A stretch of DNA of 64,000 bases, taken from assembly GCF_003818115.1 (NCBI RefSeq), contig NZ_RPOI01000008.1:186001-250000 (forward strand), in the 5' to 3' direction. The DNA comes from Citrobacter youngae. Its GTDB lineage: Bacteria > Pseudomonadota > Gammaproteobacteria > Enterobacterales > Enterobacteriaceae. The position numbers and the translations under genes are program-made. The notes under the pieces are model-generated. The model did no database searches. It had not been told where the DNA came from and worked only from the letters and a program-made list of their open reading frames with translations. Below, piece after piece: positions 1-9,265 of the stretch. Positions within the stretch are counted from its first letter, which is position 1. Each line of letters starts with the position of its first letter.

Positions 1-1
1 A

Positions 2-148
2 TTTATCGCACCTTATTTTGCGTCCGGAAACCCTGCCGATCTTATCGCATTAGGTTTAACACTGATCGCCGCTTTACGTTTTCCTATGCCTGTCACCGTT
101 GCTATTGGTGTGCTGACCGCTGCTATCCTGCGTCATTATCTTGGCTGA
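2..148 (+). CDS. AzlD-family branched-chain amino acid export subunit, C-terminal end only
   Basis: An open frame enters from the left edge and stops with TGA. It encodes about 48 hydrophobic residues, including the stretch ALGLTLIAALRFPMPVTVAI and ending in RHYLG. This looks like the last two membrane segments of an AzlD-type small subunit, which works with AzlC in exporting branched-chain amino acids across the inner membrane. In E. coli the gene beside fnr is uspE, so this neighbour differs. The start and partner gene lie outside the window. The call rests on a short fragment. Confidence 0.55.
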   Translation, partial: FIAPYFASGNPADLIALGLTLIAALRFPMPVTVAIGVLTAAILRHYLG

Positions 149-229
149 GAATATTGGATTATTTACAGAAGTAAATGTCTGACCATGGAATAGTTTGGTT
201 ATTATATTGAATCACCTCAGAGGCTTTTT

Positions 230-328
230 ATGCTACCAGGCAGGAAAGAGTTTTTAACCGTAGTTATTGTGACAGCATTAATGATGGGAATATTTATATT
301 GAGTACACTTATAGTTTTTATATTTTAA
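230..328 (+). CDS. Putative 32-residue single-pass membrane protein
   Basis: ATG preceded by a purine-rich AGAGG. The 32 codons begin MLPGRKEF and continue as one hydrophobic helix of about 22 residues (LTVVIVTALMMGIFILSTLI) with a positively charged N-terminus. The pattern fits the many small inner-membrane proteins of enterics. I do not recognise a family, and a chance ORF in AT-rich sequence is possible. It lies between the azlD end and the fnr 3' end, which is convergent. Confidence 0.35.
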   Translation: MLPGRKEFLTVVIVTALMMGIFILSTLIVFIF

Positions 329-409
329 TTAAATCAGAGCAGAAGAGCCTTCTGCCAAACCATTAAATTGGGGTAATTTAGCAATTTGACAGAAGGTTAA
401 CTGAGAAGG

Positions 410-1162
410 TTACGCAACGTTACGCGTGTGGCCAGCAAGGACGGCCAGCGCGTCGCTATTCTCAATAGTGATATATTTACCTTTCACCGCCAGCATACCG
501 CTTTTCTGGAAGCGACCCAGCAGGCGGCTAATGGTTTCAACCGTCAGGCCGAGGTAATTACCGATATCGCCACGGGTCATTGTCAGACGGAATTCGCGCG
601 GAGAGAAGCCTCGCTGGGCAAAACGGCGGGACAGATTGTAGATAAAGGCCGCCAGGCGCTCTTCAGCATTCTTCTTCGACAACAGCAGGATCATGTCCTG
701 GTCGCCTTTGATTTCGCCACTCATCAGACGCATCATCTGTTGACGCAGGTTCGGCATTTTACCGGACAGGTCATCCAGGGTTTCGAAAGGAATTTCGCAT
801 ACCATTGACGTTTCCAGCGCCTGGGCAAAGCTTGGGTGGTGACCGCTGCCAATCGCGTCAAAACCAACCAGGTCGCCCGCTAAGTGGAAACCGGTGATTT
901 GCTCATCGCCTTGTTCGGTAATGGTATAGCTTTTTATCGTTCCGGAACGGATAGCATAGAGTGACTTAAGCTCGTCACCTGCTTTAAAGAGCGTCTGCCC
1001 CTTTTGGATAGGCTTTTTGCGCTCGATAATGTTATCGAGCTGGTCAAGCTCATGCTCGTTAAGTGTGAACGGGATGCAAAGCTGGCTGATGCTGCAATCC
1101 TGGCAATGGATAGCACAACCGCCAGACTGAATGCGCCGTATAATTCGCTTTTCCGGGATCAT
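410..1162 (-). CDS. fnr: Fumarate/nitrate reduction regulator FNR
   Basis: Global CRP-family transcription factor that senses oxygen through a [4Fe-4S] cluster and switches genes to anaerobic metabolism. The 250-residue product from MIPEKR matches the usual FNR length. Cluster cysteines lie in the N-terminal [14 protein letters not shown] stretch, with the fourth at about residue 122 (MVCEI). A cyclic-nucleotide-binding-like beta roll follows, and then the C-terminal helix-turn-helix ([13 protein letters not shown]). An in-frame ATG 26 codons upstream exists, but the MIPEKR start agrees with the family. An FNR box sits upstream. ogt follows upstream on the same strand, as in E. coli. Confidence 0.97.
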   Translation of the reverse strand: MIPEKRIIRRIQSGGCAIHCQDCSISQLCIPFTLNEHELDQLDNIIERKKPIQKGQTLFKAGDELKSLYAIRSGTIKSYTITEQGDEQITGFHLAGDLVGFDAIGSGHHPSFAQALETSMVCEIPFETLDDLSGKMPNLRQQMMRLMSGEIKGDQDMILLLSKKNAEERLAAFIYNLSRRFAQRGFSPREFRLTMTRGDIGNYLGLTVETISRLLGRFQKSGMLAVKGKYITIENSDALAVLAGHTRNVA

Positions 1163-1181
1163 AGGTCTGCTCAAGCCGTAA

Positions 1182-1195
1182 TTGATATTTGTCAA
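1182..1195 (-). promoter_or_regulatory. FNR box upstream of fnr
   Basis: On the minus strand this reads TTGACAAATATCAA, 9 of 10 positions of the consensus TTGAT-N4-ATCAA. It ends about 20 bases before the fnr start codon. In E. coli the equivalent site overlaps the fnr transcription start and mediates autorepression, so the same role is inferred here. Confidence 0.8.
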
Positions 1196-1356
1196 TTTTA
1201 ACATCTTTTTGGTGAGCACGTAAGCCTGAGCTACTCCCAATAGAGAATAATTCAGGCATAAGCGAGTTGAATGTTTGTATCTGTCTGATTAACCGCACTT
1301 TATTTGGGGATGCATTGTGTGGAAGTGTGATGAATAAGGCATTAATTGCCTGGATT

Positions 1357-1872
1357 CTAGAGTAACAGATAGCCTTCATGGCGCAATAACCACTCTTTTC
1401 GCTGCACGCCACCCGCATAGCCAGTCATTGTGCCATTCCGTCCAATCACGCGGTGGCACGGGACGACGATGCTGACAGGATTGGAACCATTAGCCGCACC
1501 AACGGCTCTGGCGGCACCGGGGCGCCCCAGTTGTTCAGCCAGTTGTCCATAATGCATGACCTGCCCGCAGGGGATAGAACGTAACGCTTTCCAGACCTCG
1601 CGTTGGAAAGGGGTTCCCGCTGTTGCGGTTTCAAGCGTATCTATAATGCTGAGATTTCCCGCAAAATACTCTGCCAGCTTATCGCTTAGCCCTCCGGGGT
1701 TTTTGGCAGCAATACGCTGATAACCCTCGGAACGATAATGAATATCGAGTAATTGCTCCATACGATCGCGATGTTGATCCCATTCAACCGCACGCAGGCG
1801 AAATTGCTCATCACAAATTACCCACAACGGGCCCAGGGGTGTTGCAATGATGTCTTCAAGTAAGTTCAGCAT
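1357..1872 (-). CDS. ogt: O6-alkylguanine-DNA alkyltransferase
   Basis: Constitutive repair protein that removes alkyl groups from O6-alkylguanine and O4-alkylthymine by suicidal transfer to its own cysteine. The 171-residue length equals E. coli Ogt. The active-site PCHRVIG motif is at about residues 138-144, after the [26 protein letters not shown]-binding region and the asparagine hinge (AANGSNP). It lies upstream of fnr on the same strand. E. coli K-12 has abgTBAR and abgR between ogt and smrA; none of them is present here. Confidence 0.96.
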   Translation of the reverse strand: MLNLLEDIIATPLGPLWVICDEQFRLRAVEWDQHRDRMEQLLDIHYRSEGYQRIAAKNPGGLSDKLAEYFAGNLSIIDTLETATAGTPFQREVWKALRSIPCGQVMHYGQLAEQLGRPGAARAVGAANGSNPVSIVVPCHRVIGRNGTMTGYAGGVQRKEWLLRHEGYLLL

Positions 1873-2069
1873 CCGTTTTTCTCATTACAGGCGGGGTTAC
1901 ACATTATCATGTCAGTGATAGTCGTTTCTATACCCCCAAAAACGGATCTTAACTTGTGGAGGTAAAGGAATGTCGAACGGTGCGTTATTGGAAATAACCG
2001 TAAACCGTTGTCGGTATAATAGTGCGCGGTTATGATAATGACCGTCGTAAAATCGCTGGAGGATGAAAC

Positions 2070-2633
2070 ATGAACCATGATGATGCATCGCTGTTTCTTG
2101 ACGCCATGGGGGATGTTCAACCACTGAAGGGATGCGCCGATGTTCACTGGCAGCCAACGCGTAATCTTCGCGCTCCGGCACGTATTGATACACTGCAGCT
2201 GGATAACTTTCTCTCGACAGGTTTTCTGGATATCGTCCCGCTGAGCGTTCCGCTGGAGTTTCGTCGTGAAGGGTTACAGCATGGCGTGACTGACAAGCTG
2301 CGCACCGGGAAATATCCGCAACAAGCAAGCCTTAATCTTGTGCGACAGCCCGTTGAAACCTGCCGCCAGATGCTATTTAGCTTTATTTTACAGGCGCAGC
2401 AGGATGGGTTGCGCAACGTCCTGGTGATTCACGGCAAGGGGCGTGATGATAACTCCCATGCCAACATCGTTCGTAGCTACGTCGCGCGTTGGTTAACGGA
2501 GTTTGATGATGTGCAGGCTTTCTGCACCGCACTGCCGCATCATGGCGGCAGCGGGGCATGTTATGTGGCGTTACGTAAAACGGCGCTGGCGAAACAGGAG
2601 AACTGGGAACGCCACGCTAAACGTAGTCGCTAG
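2070..2633 (+). CDS. smrA: Smr-domain DNA endonuclease SmrA
   Basis: 187 residues, matching SmrA (YdaL) of enterics, a small MutS-related (Smr) domain nuclease. The Smr core is at about residues 80-170 and includes LRNVLVIHGKGRDDNSHANIVRSYV, in which the HGKG loop is the family hallmark. The N-terminal LFLDAMGDVQPLKGC segment is typical of the SmrA/SmrB group. The ATG follows GGAGGATGAAAC, a strong ribosome binding site. Its substrate in the cell is not clear from sequence. Confidence 0.92.
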   Translation: MNHDDASLFLDAMGDVQPLKGCADVHWQPTRNLRAPARIDTLQLDNFLSTGFLDIVPLSVPLEFRREGLQHGVTDKLRTGKYPQQASLNLVRQPVETCRQMLFSFILQAQQDGLRNVLVIHGKGRDDNSHANIVRSYVARWLTEFDDVQAFCTALPHHGGSGACYVALRKTALAKQENWERHAKRSR

Positions 2634-2645
2634 ACAGGGTAGTCA

Positions 2646-3878
2646 TCAGGCAGCCAGCACTCTGTTTCTGCCTTCATTTTTGGCTTTGTACAATGCGTCG
2701 TCCACGCGTTTAAATAACTCATCAATACTTTCATTGGCTTCGTGTCGCGCCACACCAATACTGACAGTAAAGCGGGGAAGGCCAGGGAGGCTCACCTTGG
2801 CTACCGTCGCGCGTATTACTTCAGCGAGATTAAGTGCTGCATCTAAAGACGTGCGTGGCAAAAGCAGTACAAACTCTTCTCCCCCCCAACGAAAAACCAG
2901 ATCGTCTTTTCTTGCACAGGATTCCAGGGTGCGTGCCAACGCGCAAAGTACATCATCCCCTTTTAAATGCCCGAAAAGATCGTTGATGCTTTTAAACCGG
3001 TCGGTGTCGATTAGCAGCAAACTGTAATCCTGCGTTAACGATGTTGTGTGTGTCTGCGCTGGCTCAGTTATCTGATAAAAATGCCGCCGGTTGAGTAATC
3101 CGGTTAAAGCGTCATGCAAGGCGGCGCGTTCCAGTTCCAGTTCCAGACGTTTTTGCTCGGTAATATCGTGAACAATGCACAGCATCAGCTTATTGCCGTA
3201 GATTTCGATAGGACCGGCATAGGTTTGTACGTGACGGGTGCTTCCATCGGCAAGTCTGTGGACAAAATGTAAGGGCTTATGGCCACCAGGAAGATGCGCA
3301 ATTTTATGCATTATCGGCAATATATGGCGCCCCAGCATATTGATTTCCCAGGTATGCTTCTGACACATCACGTCATGATCATAGCCATAGAAATTCAGGG
3401 CACTGAGATTTGCATCCACAATCAATCCGTCGCGTGACGGATCAATAAGCAACATGGGTGCTGAGTTAGTCTGGAAAAAACGGGCATAGAATCCTTGTTT
3501 TTTCCGCTGATAGGTGGCAGAGCGGCTGGCTTTCAGACCTTGCGCTGTCGGTGTTTCAATGCCTTCATAGAGGATAACATCACCTATATCCTGAAGCGTC
3601 CTGATGGACAAACGACAGGCCAGCGCGATTTCCTCGCTTTCGCGGTAAACCGTGAGTATCTCTACAATGTCATGATGATTTCGCAAATCACTGAGATACA
3701 TAGGTAAATCATTTTGTGCGTGCGTGGAGAATGTGCCTTTTCTGAGAGGGGGGAAACACGGGGCCTGCATCAGTTCCCGTGCAACGGTATTGGCGAACAC
3801 CAGTTCTTCGGTATGTGGCGAAACGATCCAGACCGGAATGGTTAATAAATCCAGTGAATGCAGCTCGTTTATGCTCAT
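2646..3878 (-). CDS. dgcM: PAS-GGDEF diguanylate cyclase DgcM
   Basis: Makes cyclic di-GMP. In E. coli DgcM (YdaM) acts with MlrA in the switch that turns on csgD and curli. The product has an N-terminal PAS-like region (about 1-110), a second PAS/PAC domain (about 120-235, with LADGSTRHVQTYAGPIEIYG), and a C-terminal GGDEF domain. The active-site loop is GGEEF, and an RKDD inhibitory-site motif precedes it by five residues, so activity and product inhibition are both expected. The start MSINELHSLDLL aligns with E. coli better than the ATG seven codons upstream. It converges on smrA with a 12-base gap. Confidence 0.93.
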   Translation of the reverse strand: MSINELHSLDLLTIPVWIVSPHTEELVFANTVARELMQAPCFPPLRKGTFSTHAQNDLPMYLSDLRNHHDIVEILTVYRESEEIALACRLSIRTLQDIGDVILYEGIETPTAQGLKASRSATYQRKKQGFYARFFQTNSAPMLLIDPSRDGLIVDANLSALNFYGYDHDVMCQKHTWEINMLGRHILPIMHKIAHLPGGHKPLHFVHRLADGSTRHVQTYAGPIEIYGNKLMLCIVHDITEQKRLELELERAALHDALTGLLNRRHFYQITEPAQTHTTSLTQDYSLLLIDTDRFKSINDLFGHLKGDDVLCALARTLESCARKDDLVFRWGGEEFVLLLPRTSLDAALNLAEVIRATVAKVSLPGLPRFTVSIGVARHEANESIDELFKRVDDALYKAKNEGRNRVLAA

Positions 3879-3945
3879 CGATAATCCCGTTATCTTCATA
3901 TGCTGTGTTGCCGGTTTATTGGCGAATTTTTTTAATTATGCAATC

Positions 3946-6072
3946 TCACAATGTTATTGATTGTCGGCGAGACAAGGGTTGTACCGTTGGTTTTACTTTT
4001 GTGGCGTTTTCAGTTTGTATCAAGTCATAGATTTTATGTGCTGGCAGCGGTTTCGCATACAGGAAGCCTTGCAGCACACCGCAGCCCATCTGGGTTAACA
4101 GCGTTTCCTGCTCCTGGGTCTCTATACCCTCTGCCACAACGCGCATATTCATAGAGTGCGCTATGTCTATAATAGTAGACACGATTTTTGTATTTTTGCT
4201 GTTCTCACTAATATCTTTGACAAATATTCTGTCGATTTTTAATTCTCGTGCCGGAAGTGATTTCAGCATCAATATATTTGAATAACCGGTGCCAAAATCA
4301 TCAATAGAAACGGTGATCCCCAAATCGGCAAACGCGTTCAGGACTTCTACGCTGCGTTTTAAATTTTTAAGTGCCGTACTTTCAGTCAGTTCCAGCGTGA
4401 GATGTGCTGGTGAAAGCTGATATTGTGCCAGGGCGTTGCAGACTATATCGACAATATCAGGTTGTTCAAACTGGGCTGGTGACAGATTAACGGCAAGGGT
4501 CCACTCCGTGTGGCCTTGTGACTTCCATTGATATAACTGACCGCATGCCTGCTGGAGAACCCAGGTGCCGACAGGAATAATCAGGCCTGTTTCTTCAAGT
4601 GCGGGCAGGAATTCAGCCGGCAGCAGAATGCCGCGTTCAGGATGATGCCAGCGTAACAACGCCTCAAAACCCGTCAGAGAGCGATCCCCGGCGGTATATT
4701 TAGGTTGATACCATAATTCAAATTGATTCCGCTCAAGCGCTTGCGACAGTTCCTGCAAGAACGTTGGCGGCGTATCGGCGATAGCCTCCATCTCTGGGGT
4801 ATAAATCGCCCAGCCGTTTCTGCCAGCCTGTTTGACATGATACATCGCAGTATCGGCTTTAACTTTTAGCTCATGTAACGTTGAGCCGTGTTCGGGATAA
4901 AGACTGCTTCCCGCGCTTAACGAAACGCGAATGGTATGTCCAAACAGTGTAAAAGGTTCTTTGACGGCGCTGGCAATACGGGTCATCAGCACTGAAATTG
5001 CTTCCCGGTTGCTGTTTGGCACCAGCAGGATAAATTCATCACCACCCAGCCTCGCCAGCGTCATGGTGTCCTCAAGGCAGTTGTATATGCGTTGTGTGCT
5101 GGAGATAAGCAACTGATCGCCAATGTGATGGCCCCAGGTGTCGTTTACGATTTTGAATCGATCAAGGTCGATAAAGACCAGGGCGAAGTGTTGTTGATGC
5201 AGTTTGGAATGACGCAGGCAGGTCTGTAAGCAGACGTCTATTTGCGTTCGATTGGCAAGGCCGGTCAGCGCATCGAAGTGGACCTGGTGCTCAAGCTGGC
5301 AGTTCAGTTGATGCAGATTATCGGCCAGTCTTGAGGTGCGTAGCTGAGAATCCACCATCGAAATGACCAGCATAATACCCAGAATCACCAGCGTGACGGC
5401 GCAGACCCAGATAGAGAGTTCCAGCGTGCTCAGTCCATCATGCGCAGTGTGACCGAAATGCGTGAAGGTGGCCGCCCCCATCCCGGTGTAATGCATTGAG
5501 GCGATCGCCAGCGCCATTACCAAAGCGGCAATAAGTCGGTTTATTAATGCGCGTCGGGTATTTTGCCGCAAATGAAAAGCTAACCACAGGCCGATCCCTG
5601 ACGCGATAATGGCAATGACCACGGAAAGCAAAATAAGTGAGAACTGCCAGCGGATAGCAACATGTTCAACGATAGCGACCATGCCAACGTAGTGCATGGT
5701 CACAACACCGGTGCTTAATAGGCTTGTTGCAACAATAAGCCGCCTGGTCGAAAGCGTTTGACCTGATATCGCAATATTGATGGCAAGCGTCGCGGAAATG
5801 AGTGCGATCAAAAAAGAAAATGCCGTGAGTGAAAAGTGATAATTAATTGGCATACTCATTTTCATGGCCAGCATGCCAATAAAATGCATCGACCAGATCC
5901 CCATCCCCAGCGTTGCCCCGCCAGATAAACGCCAGAAAGTCGATTCCCGACGATTAGAGATCGCCACTTTCCCTGCGCTATCGAGGGCAATAAACGAAGC
6001 AATGAATGCGACAATAAAGGAAATCCCAATCAGTACAGGGTCCCATGACACGTGCAACATCTTACTACCCAT
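3946..6072 (-). CDS. MHYT-GGDEF-EAL membrane c-di-GMP enzyme
   Basis: 708 residues. The N-terminal ~240 residues form a seven-helix MHYT sensor with three motif copies (MHFIGMLAMKM, MHYVGMVAI, MHYTGMGAA), proposed elsewhere to bind metal and sense oxygen, CO or NO. A GGDEF domain (about 265-425) keeps the LGGDEF loop but shows no clear RxxD inhibitory site. The EAL domain (about 445-690) keeps GFEALLRW, LTLELTES, SIDDFGTGYS, LKIDRIFV and VVAEGIE, so phosphodiesterase activity looks intact. The net direction (synthesis or hydrolysis) cannot be read from sequence. E. coli K-12 has no MHYT protein at this locus. It is arranged tail-to-head upstream of dgcM on the same strand. Confidence 0.9.
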   Translation of the reverse strand: MGSKMLHVSWDPVLIGISFIVAFIASFIALDSAGKVAISNRRESTFWRLSGGATLGMGIWSMHFIGMLAMKMSMPINYHFSLTAFSFLIALISATLAINIAISGQTLSTRRLIVATSLLSTGVVTMHYVGMVAIVEHVAIRWQFSLILLSVVIAIIASGIGLWLAFHLRQNTRRALINRLIAALVMALAIASMHYTGMGAATFTHFGHTAHDGLSTLELSIWVCAVTLVILGIMLVISMVDSQLRTSRLADNLHQLNCQLEHQVHFDALTGLANRTQIDVCLQTCLRHSKLHQQHFALVFIDLDRFKIVNDTWGHHIGDQLLISSTQRIYNCLEDTMTLARLGGDEFILLVPNSNREAISVLMTRIASAVKEPFTLFGHTIRVSLSAGSSLYPEHGSTLHELKVKADTAMYHVKQAGRNGWAIYTPEMEAIADTPPTFLQELSQALERNQFELWYQPKYTAGDRSLTGFEALLRWHHPERGILLPAEFLPALEETGLIIPVGTWVLQQACGQLYQWKSQGHTEWTLAVNLSPAQFEQPDIVDIVCNALAQYQLSPAHLTLELTESTALKNLKRSVEVLNAFADLGITVSIDDFGTGYSNILMLKSLPARELKIDRIFVKDISENSKNTKIVSTIIDIAHSMNMRVVAEGIETQEQETLLTQMGCGVLQGFLYAKPLPAHKIYDLIQTENATKVKPTVQPLSRRQSITL

Positions 6073-6471
6073 CGATAAAAAACCGTGATGATAAATCTAG
6101 CAGATTCTGTCCAGTTAACCTGGTAAAACCAGGCGCGTTCTTAGTTTCCTGTCAGCAGTATTAGTCTGAGCCGCTATAACGGTGGAGTACGTGATGTTTG
6201 CTTATGAAAACATTCACCGAGTTTATGATTTGGCGTATTTTTGTTCGCATTGTGCACTGGGTGACAATAGTCTGGCAACTGGCGTGAACGCCAGCTTATG
6301 CGGGATAAATAACCAAACTAATGTAAACTGGTGGTGCGATAGTGTGCTTTAAGTGAAAAGGCGGCATGCTCTCTTTGAAAGTGGAACTTTCGGTATCGCG
6401 GAATGGCAATCTGCATTGCAGGTGCTATAAAAAATAATACTCCGCGTTATTCTTTGGCAGGCAGGATTAAA
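6073..6471. other. Divergent intergenic region between the MHYT protein and a chemoreceptor
   Basis: About 400 bases separating two divergent genes; promoters for both are expected here. I see no convincing sigma-28 promoter for the chemoreceptor. A possible 52-codon ORF inside it is listed separately. Confidence 0.5.
6194..6352 (+). CDS. Possible 52-residue cysteine-containing small protein
   Basis: ATG with GGAG eight bases upstream (GGTGGAGTACGTGATG). The 52 codons begin MFAYENIHRVYDLAYFCSHC and carry four cysteines, one pair as CSHC, and end NWWCDSVL. There is no signal peptide or membrane segment. The ribosome binding site and balanced composition argue for a gene, but no family is recognised and chance is possible. 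It lies just upstream of the chemoreceptor on the same strand. Confidence 0.25.
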   Translation: MFAYENIHRVYDLAYFCSHCALGDNSLATGVNASLCGINNQTNVNWWCDSVL

Positions 6472-7638
6472 ATGTTAAATAATATAAGCGTCAGGACGTT
6501 TATTACTTTATTTCTGGTATGTACCGTAGTGGCCCTCAATATCGTAGAGGTAATATTATCTGCAGGATTTAATGTCATTATTGGCACTGATGTGGTTTGT
6601 ACTATTTCACTATTATATTTATGGTGGTATATGATAAAATATCTCGTCGTGCCGATTAATACGGTAAAAGAAAGCATTGAAGAGGTGACTGCAGGGAATC
6701 TGGCAATGAGTATTCCTGAGTTCGGTAATAATTGTGCTGGCAGACTTATTCCGGGAATTAACAGTCTGGCGAGTAATATTTCCACGTTAGTCAGTGAGAT
6801 CAGATCCTCTTCGCGGACCGTGATGACGCTTTCTGAACAACTCGCGGAGCGTAGCGCTGAACTGTCAGTAAAAACGGAACAGCAGTCTGGCGCGTTAATG
6901 CAAACAGCTGCGAATATGGATGAGATAGCGGTTAGTACGCGCAATAATGCAGACAATACGCACATGGCGAGCGCCCAGGCAAATATTGCGACACAATCTG
7001 CTCGCCAGGGGGGCGATTTAATGGTGCAGGTCGCCACCAATATGCGCTCGATCACCGACTGCGCTCAGCAGATGACTGAAATTATCGCGTTAATAGATGG
7101 TATTGCATTCCAGACGAATATTCTGGCATTGAATGCGGCGGTTGAGGCGGCGAGGGCTGGTGAACATGGCAAAGGTTTTTCTGTCGTTGCAGGTGAAGTG
7201 AGAATATTGGCACATCGTAGCGCAGAAGCGGCAAAAAGTATTAAACGGCTTATCGATGAAACGCATCACAATGTCCAGCAGGGTGCGGCGGTTGTACGTG
7301 AAGCCGAAAAAAACATGCAGGATATTGTGGGTGGTGCAGGGCAATTAAATCAGCTGATGGCGGAGATATTAACAACCACACGGGAACAGGAAAACGGGAT
7401 CACCAGAATTACCCAGGCTCTTGCCGAACTGGAAAACGTGACGCAAAGTAATGTCAGCATGGTCGATGAGTTATCTGATTCGTCCGGTATCCTGAAAAGT
7501 CAGGTGAATGATCTTCTGTCACGCACACATAAATTTCGCTTAAGTAAAAATCTGTCTGTCGAAACAACCACGATCTTGCATCGAGATTCTCCTGTCTCCG
7601 GACTACGTCAACGGGTTAAATGCAGTTCTTCATATTAA
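6472..7638 (+). CDS. Methyl-accepting chemotaxis protein without a periplasmic sensor domain
   Basis: 388 residues from [10 protein letters not shown]. The ATG follows GGCAGGATTAAA, which favours it over an in-frame ATG 23 codons upstream. Two adjacent membrane helices (about 8-30 and 33-58) are joined by a few residues only, so there is no ligand-binding domain outside the membrane. A HAMP-like segment ([20 protein letters not shown]) and a signalling domain follow. The hairpin tip reads [20 protein letters not shown], diagnostic of a receptor that contacts CheA/CheW. The C-terminus lacks an NWETF tail, so methylation would depend on other receptors. I recall a receptor gene at this place in Salmonella (between smrA/ydaM and zntB), but have not checked it. 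Confidence 0.88.
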   Translation: MLNNISVRTFITLFLVCTVVALNIVEVILSAGFNVIIGTDVVCTISLLYLWWYMIKYLVVPINTVKESIEEVTAGNLAMSIPEFGNNCAGRLIPGINSLASNISTLVSEIRSSSRTVMTLSEQLAERSAELSVKTEQQSGALMQTAANMDEIAVSTRNNADNTHMASAQANIATQSARQGGDLMVQVATNMRSITDCAQQMTEIIALIDGIAFQTNILALNAAVEAARAGEHGKGFSVVAGEVRILAHRSAEAAKSIKRLIDETHHNVQQGAAVVREAEKNMQDIVGGAGQLNQLMAEILTTTREQENGITRITQALAELENVTQSNVSMVDELSDSSGILKSQVNDLLSRTHKFRLSKNLSVETTTILHRDSPVSGLRQRVKCSSSY

Positions 7639-7659
7639 GATTCAACATCTGTTCGCCAC

Positions 7660-7690
7660 AGCGCCGAACCCGTCGGCGCTTTTTATTTTC
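7660..7690 (+). terminator. Rho-independent terminator of the chemoreceptor gene
   Basis: An 8-bp perfect stem (AGCGCCGA/TCGGCGCT) with a 5-base loop, followed by TTTTATTTTC, 22 bases after the stop codon. Confidence 0.88.
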
Positions 7691-7744
7691 TTGAACACTT
7701 TTATGAATCATTTCAGCATAATGGGACAATGCGATATTGCTTAA

Positions 7745-8779
<1,035 letters not shown>

Positions 8780-8825
8780 CAACTACGTTTTTCATCGACT
8801 TTCGTGAGTGAAAACGGCGAAGTTT

Positions 8826-8839
8826 TTGAGCGAGGTCAA
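8826..8839 (+). promoter_or_regulatory. FNR box activating fnrS
   Basis: TTGAGCGAGGTCAA, a close match to TTGAT-N4-ATCAA, centred about 42 bases upstream of the inferred fnrS start. That is the class II activator position. A CAATAT -10 element lies just before the start. The same arrangement drives anaerobic induction in E. coli. Confidence 0.85.
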
Positions 8840-8874
8840 TAAACCATCTACCTATTCGGGGCAATATCTCTCTC

Positions 8875-8996
8875 GCAGGTGAATGCAACGTCAAGCGATG
8901 GGCGTTGCGCTCCATATTGTCTTACTTCCTTTTTTGAATTACTGCATAGCACAATTGATTCGTACGACGCCGACTTAGATTAGTCGGCTTTTTTTT
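8875..8996 (+). ncRNA. fnrS: FnrS, FNR-activated small regulatory RNA
   Basis: A 122-base Hfq-type small RNA that in E. coli represses genes of aerobic metabolism (for example sodB, maeA, gpmA, folE) when FNR is active. The 5' part GCAGGTGAATGCAACGTCAA and the downstream CTTACTTCCTTTTTTGAATT are as I remember them from E. coli. The 3' end is a terminator, GCCGACTTAGATTAGTCGGC followed by eight T. Position between zntB and dbpA is the conserved one. fnr itself is in this window. Confidence 0.95.
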
Positions 8997-9054
8997 GCCT
9001 GCAGGAAACCAGCGTCTACCCTAAAAGGGTCAGTCTGACTCACTGGAGGGTAAT

Positions 9055-9237
9055 ATGACCTGCTTATTCGCCCCGTTGCAGTTGCAACGTCCACATTCCG
9101 ATACTGTTCCCACCGACCCGGTTCCGATTCCCGACTCCATACCTCGTCCGCAACCTATGCCGGACCCGTCACCGGATGAAGAGCCGATTAAATTGTCGCA
9201 TCACGGGCGCAGATCTGCGAGGATACGCGCCTGCTGA
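9055..9237 (+). CDS. Small proline-rich protein upstream of dbpA
   Basis: 60 residues: a short hydrophobic start (MTCLFAPLQLQRP), then a proline/aspartate-rich repeat-like middle (VPTDPVPIPDSIPRPQPMPD), then a basic tail with Arg and His. It has a perfect GGAGG seven bases before the ATG, so translation is likely. A closely similar small ORF occurs at this place in E. coli; I believe it is the one named ynaL, but I am not certain of the symbol. Function is unknown. The proline-rich, low-complexity sequence suggests an unfolded peptide. Confidence 0.65.
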   Translation: MTCLFAPLQLQRPHSDTVPTDPVPIPDSIPRPQPMPDPSPDEEPIKLSHHGRRSARIRAC

Positions 9238-9265
9238 ATGTGAGTTTTTACCGCGAGATTAAATT

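Noticed and set aside
428-808. 126-codon plus-strand frame
   Set aside because: Antisense shadow of fnr with no independent support.
1873-2069. McaS small RNA and the abg operon expected from E. coli order
   Set aside because: The 197-base ogt-smrA gap shows neither; both are absent here.
6290-6402. Sigma-28 promoter for the sensorless chemoreceptor
   Set aside because: TAAA and GCGATAG elements occur, but spacing is too short compared with the TAAA-N15-GCCGATAA consensus.
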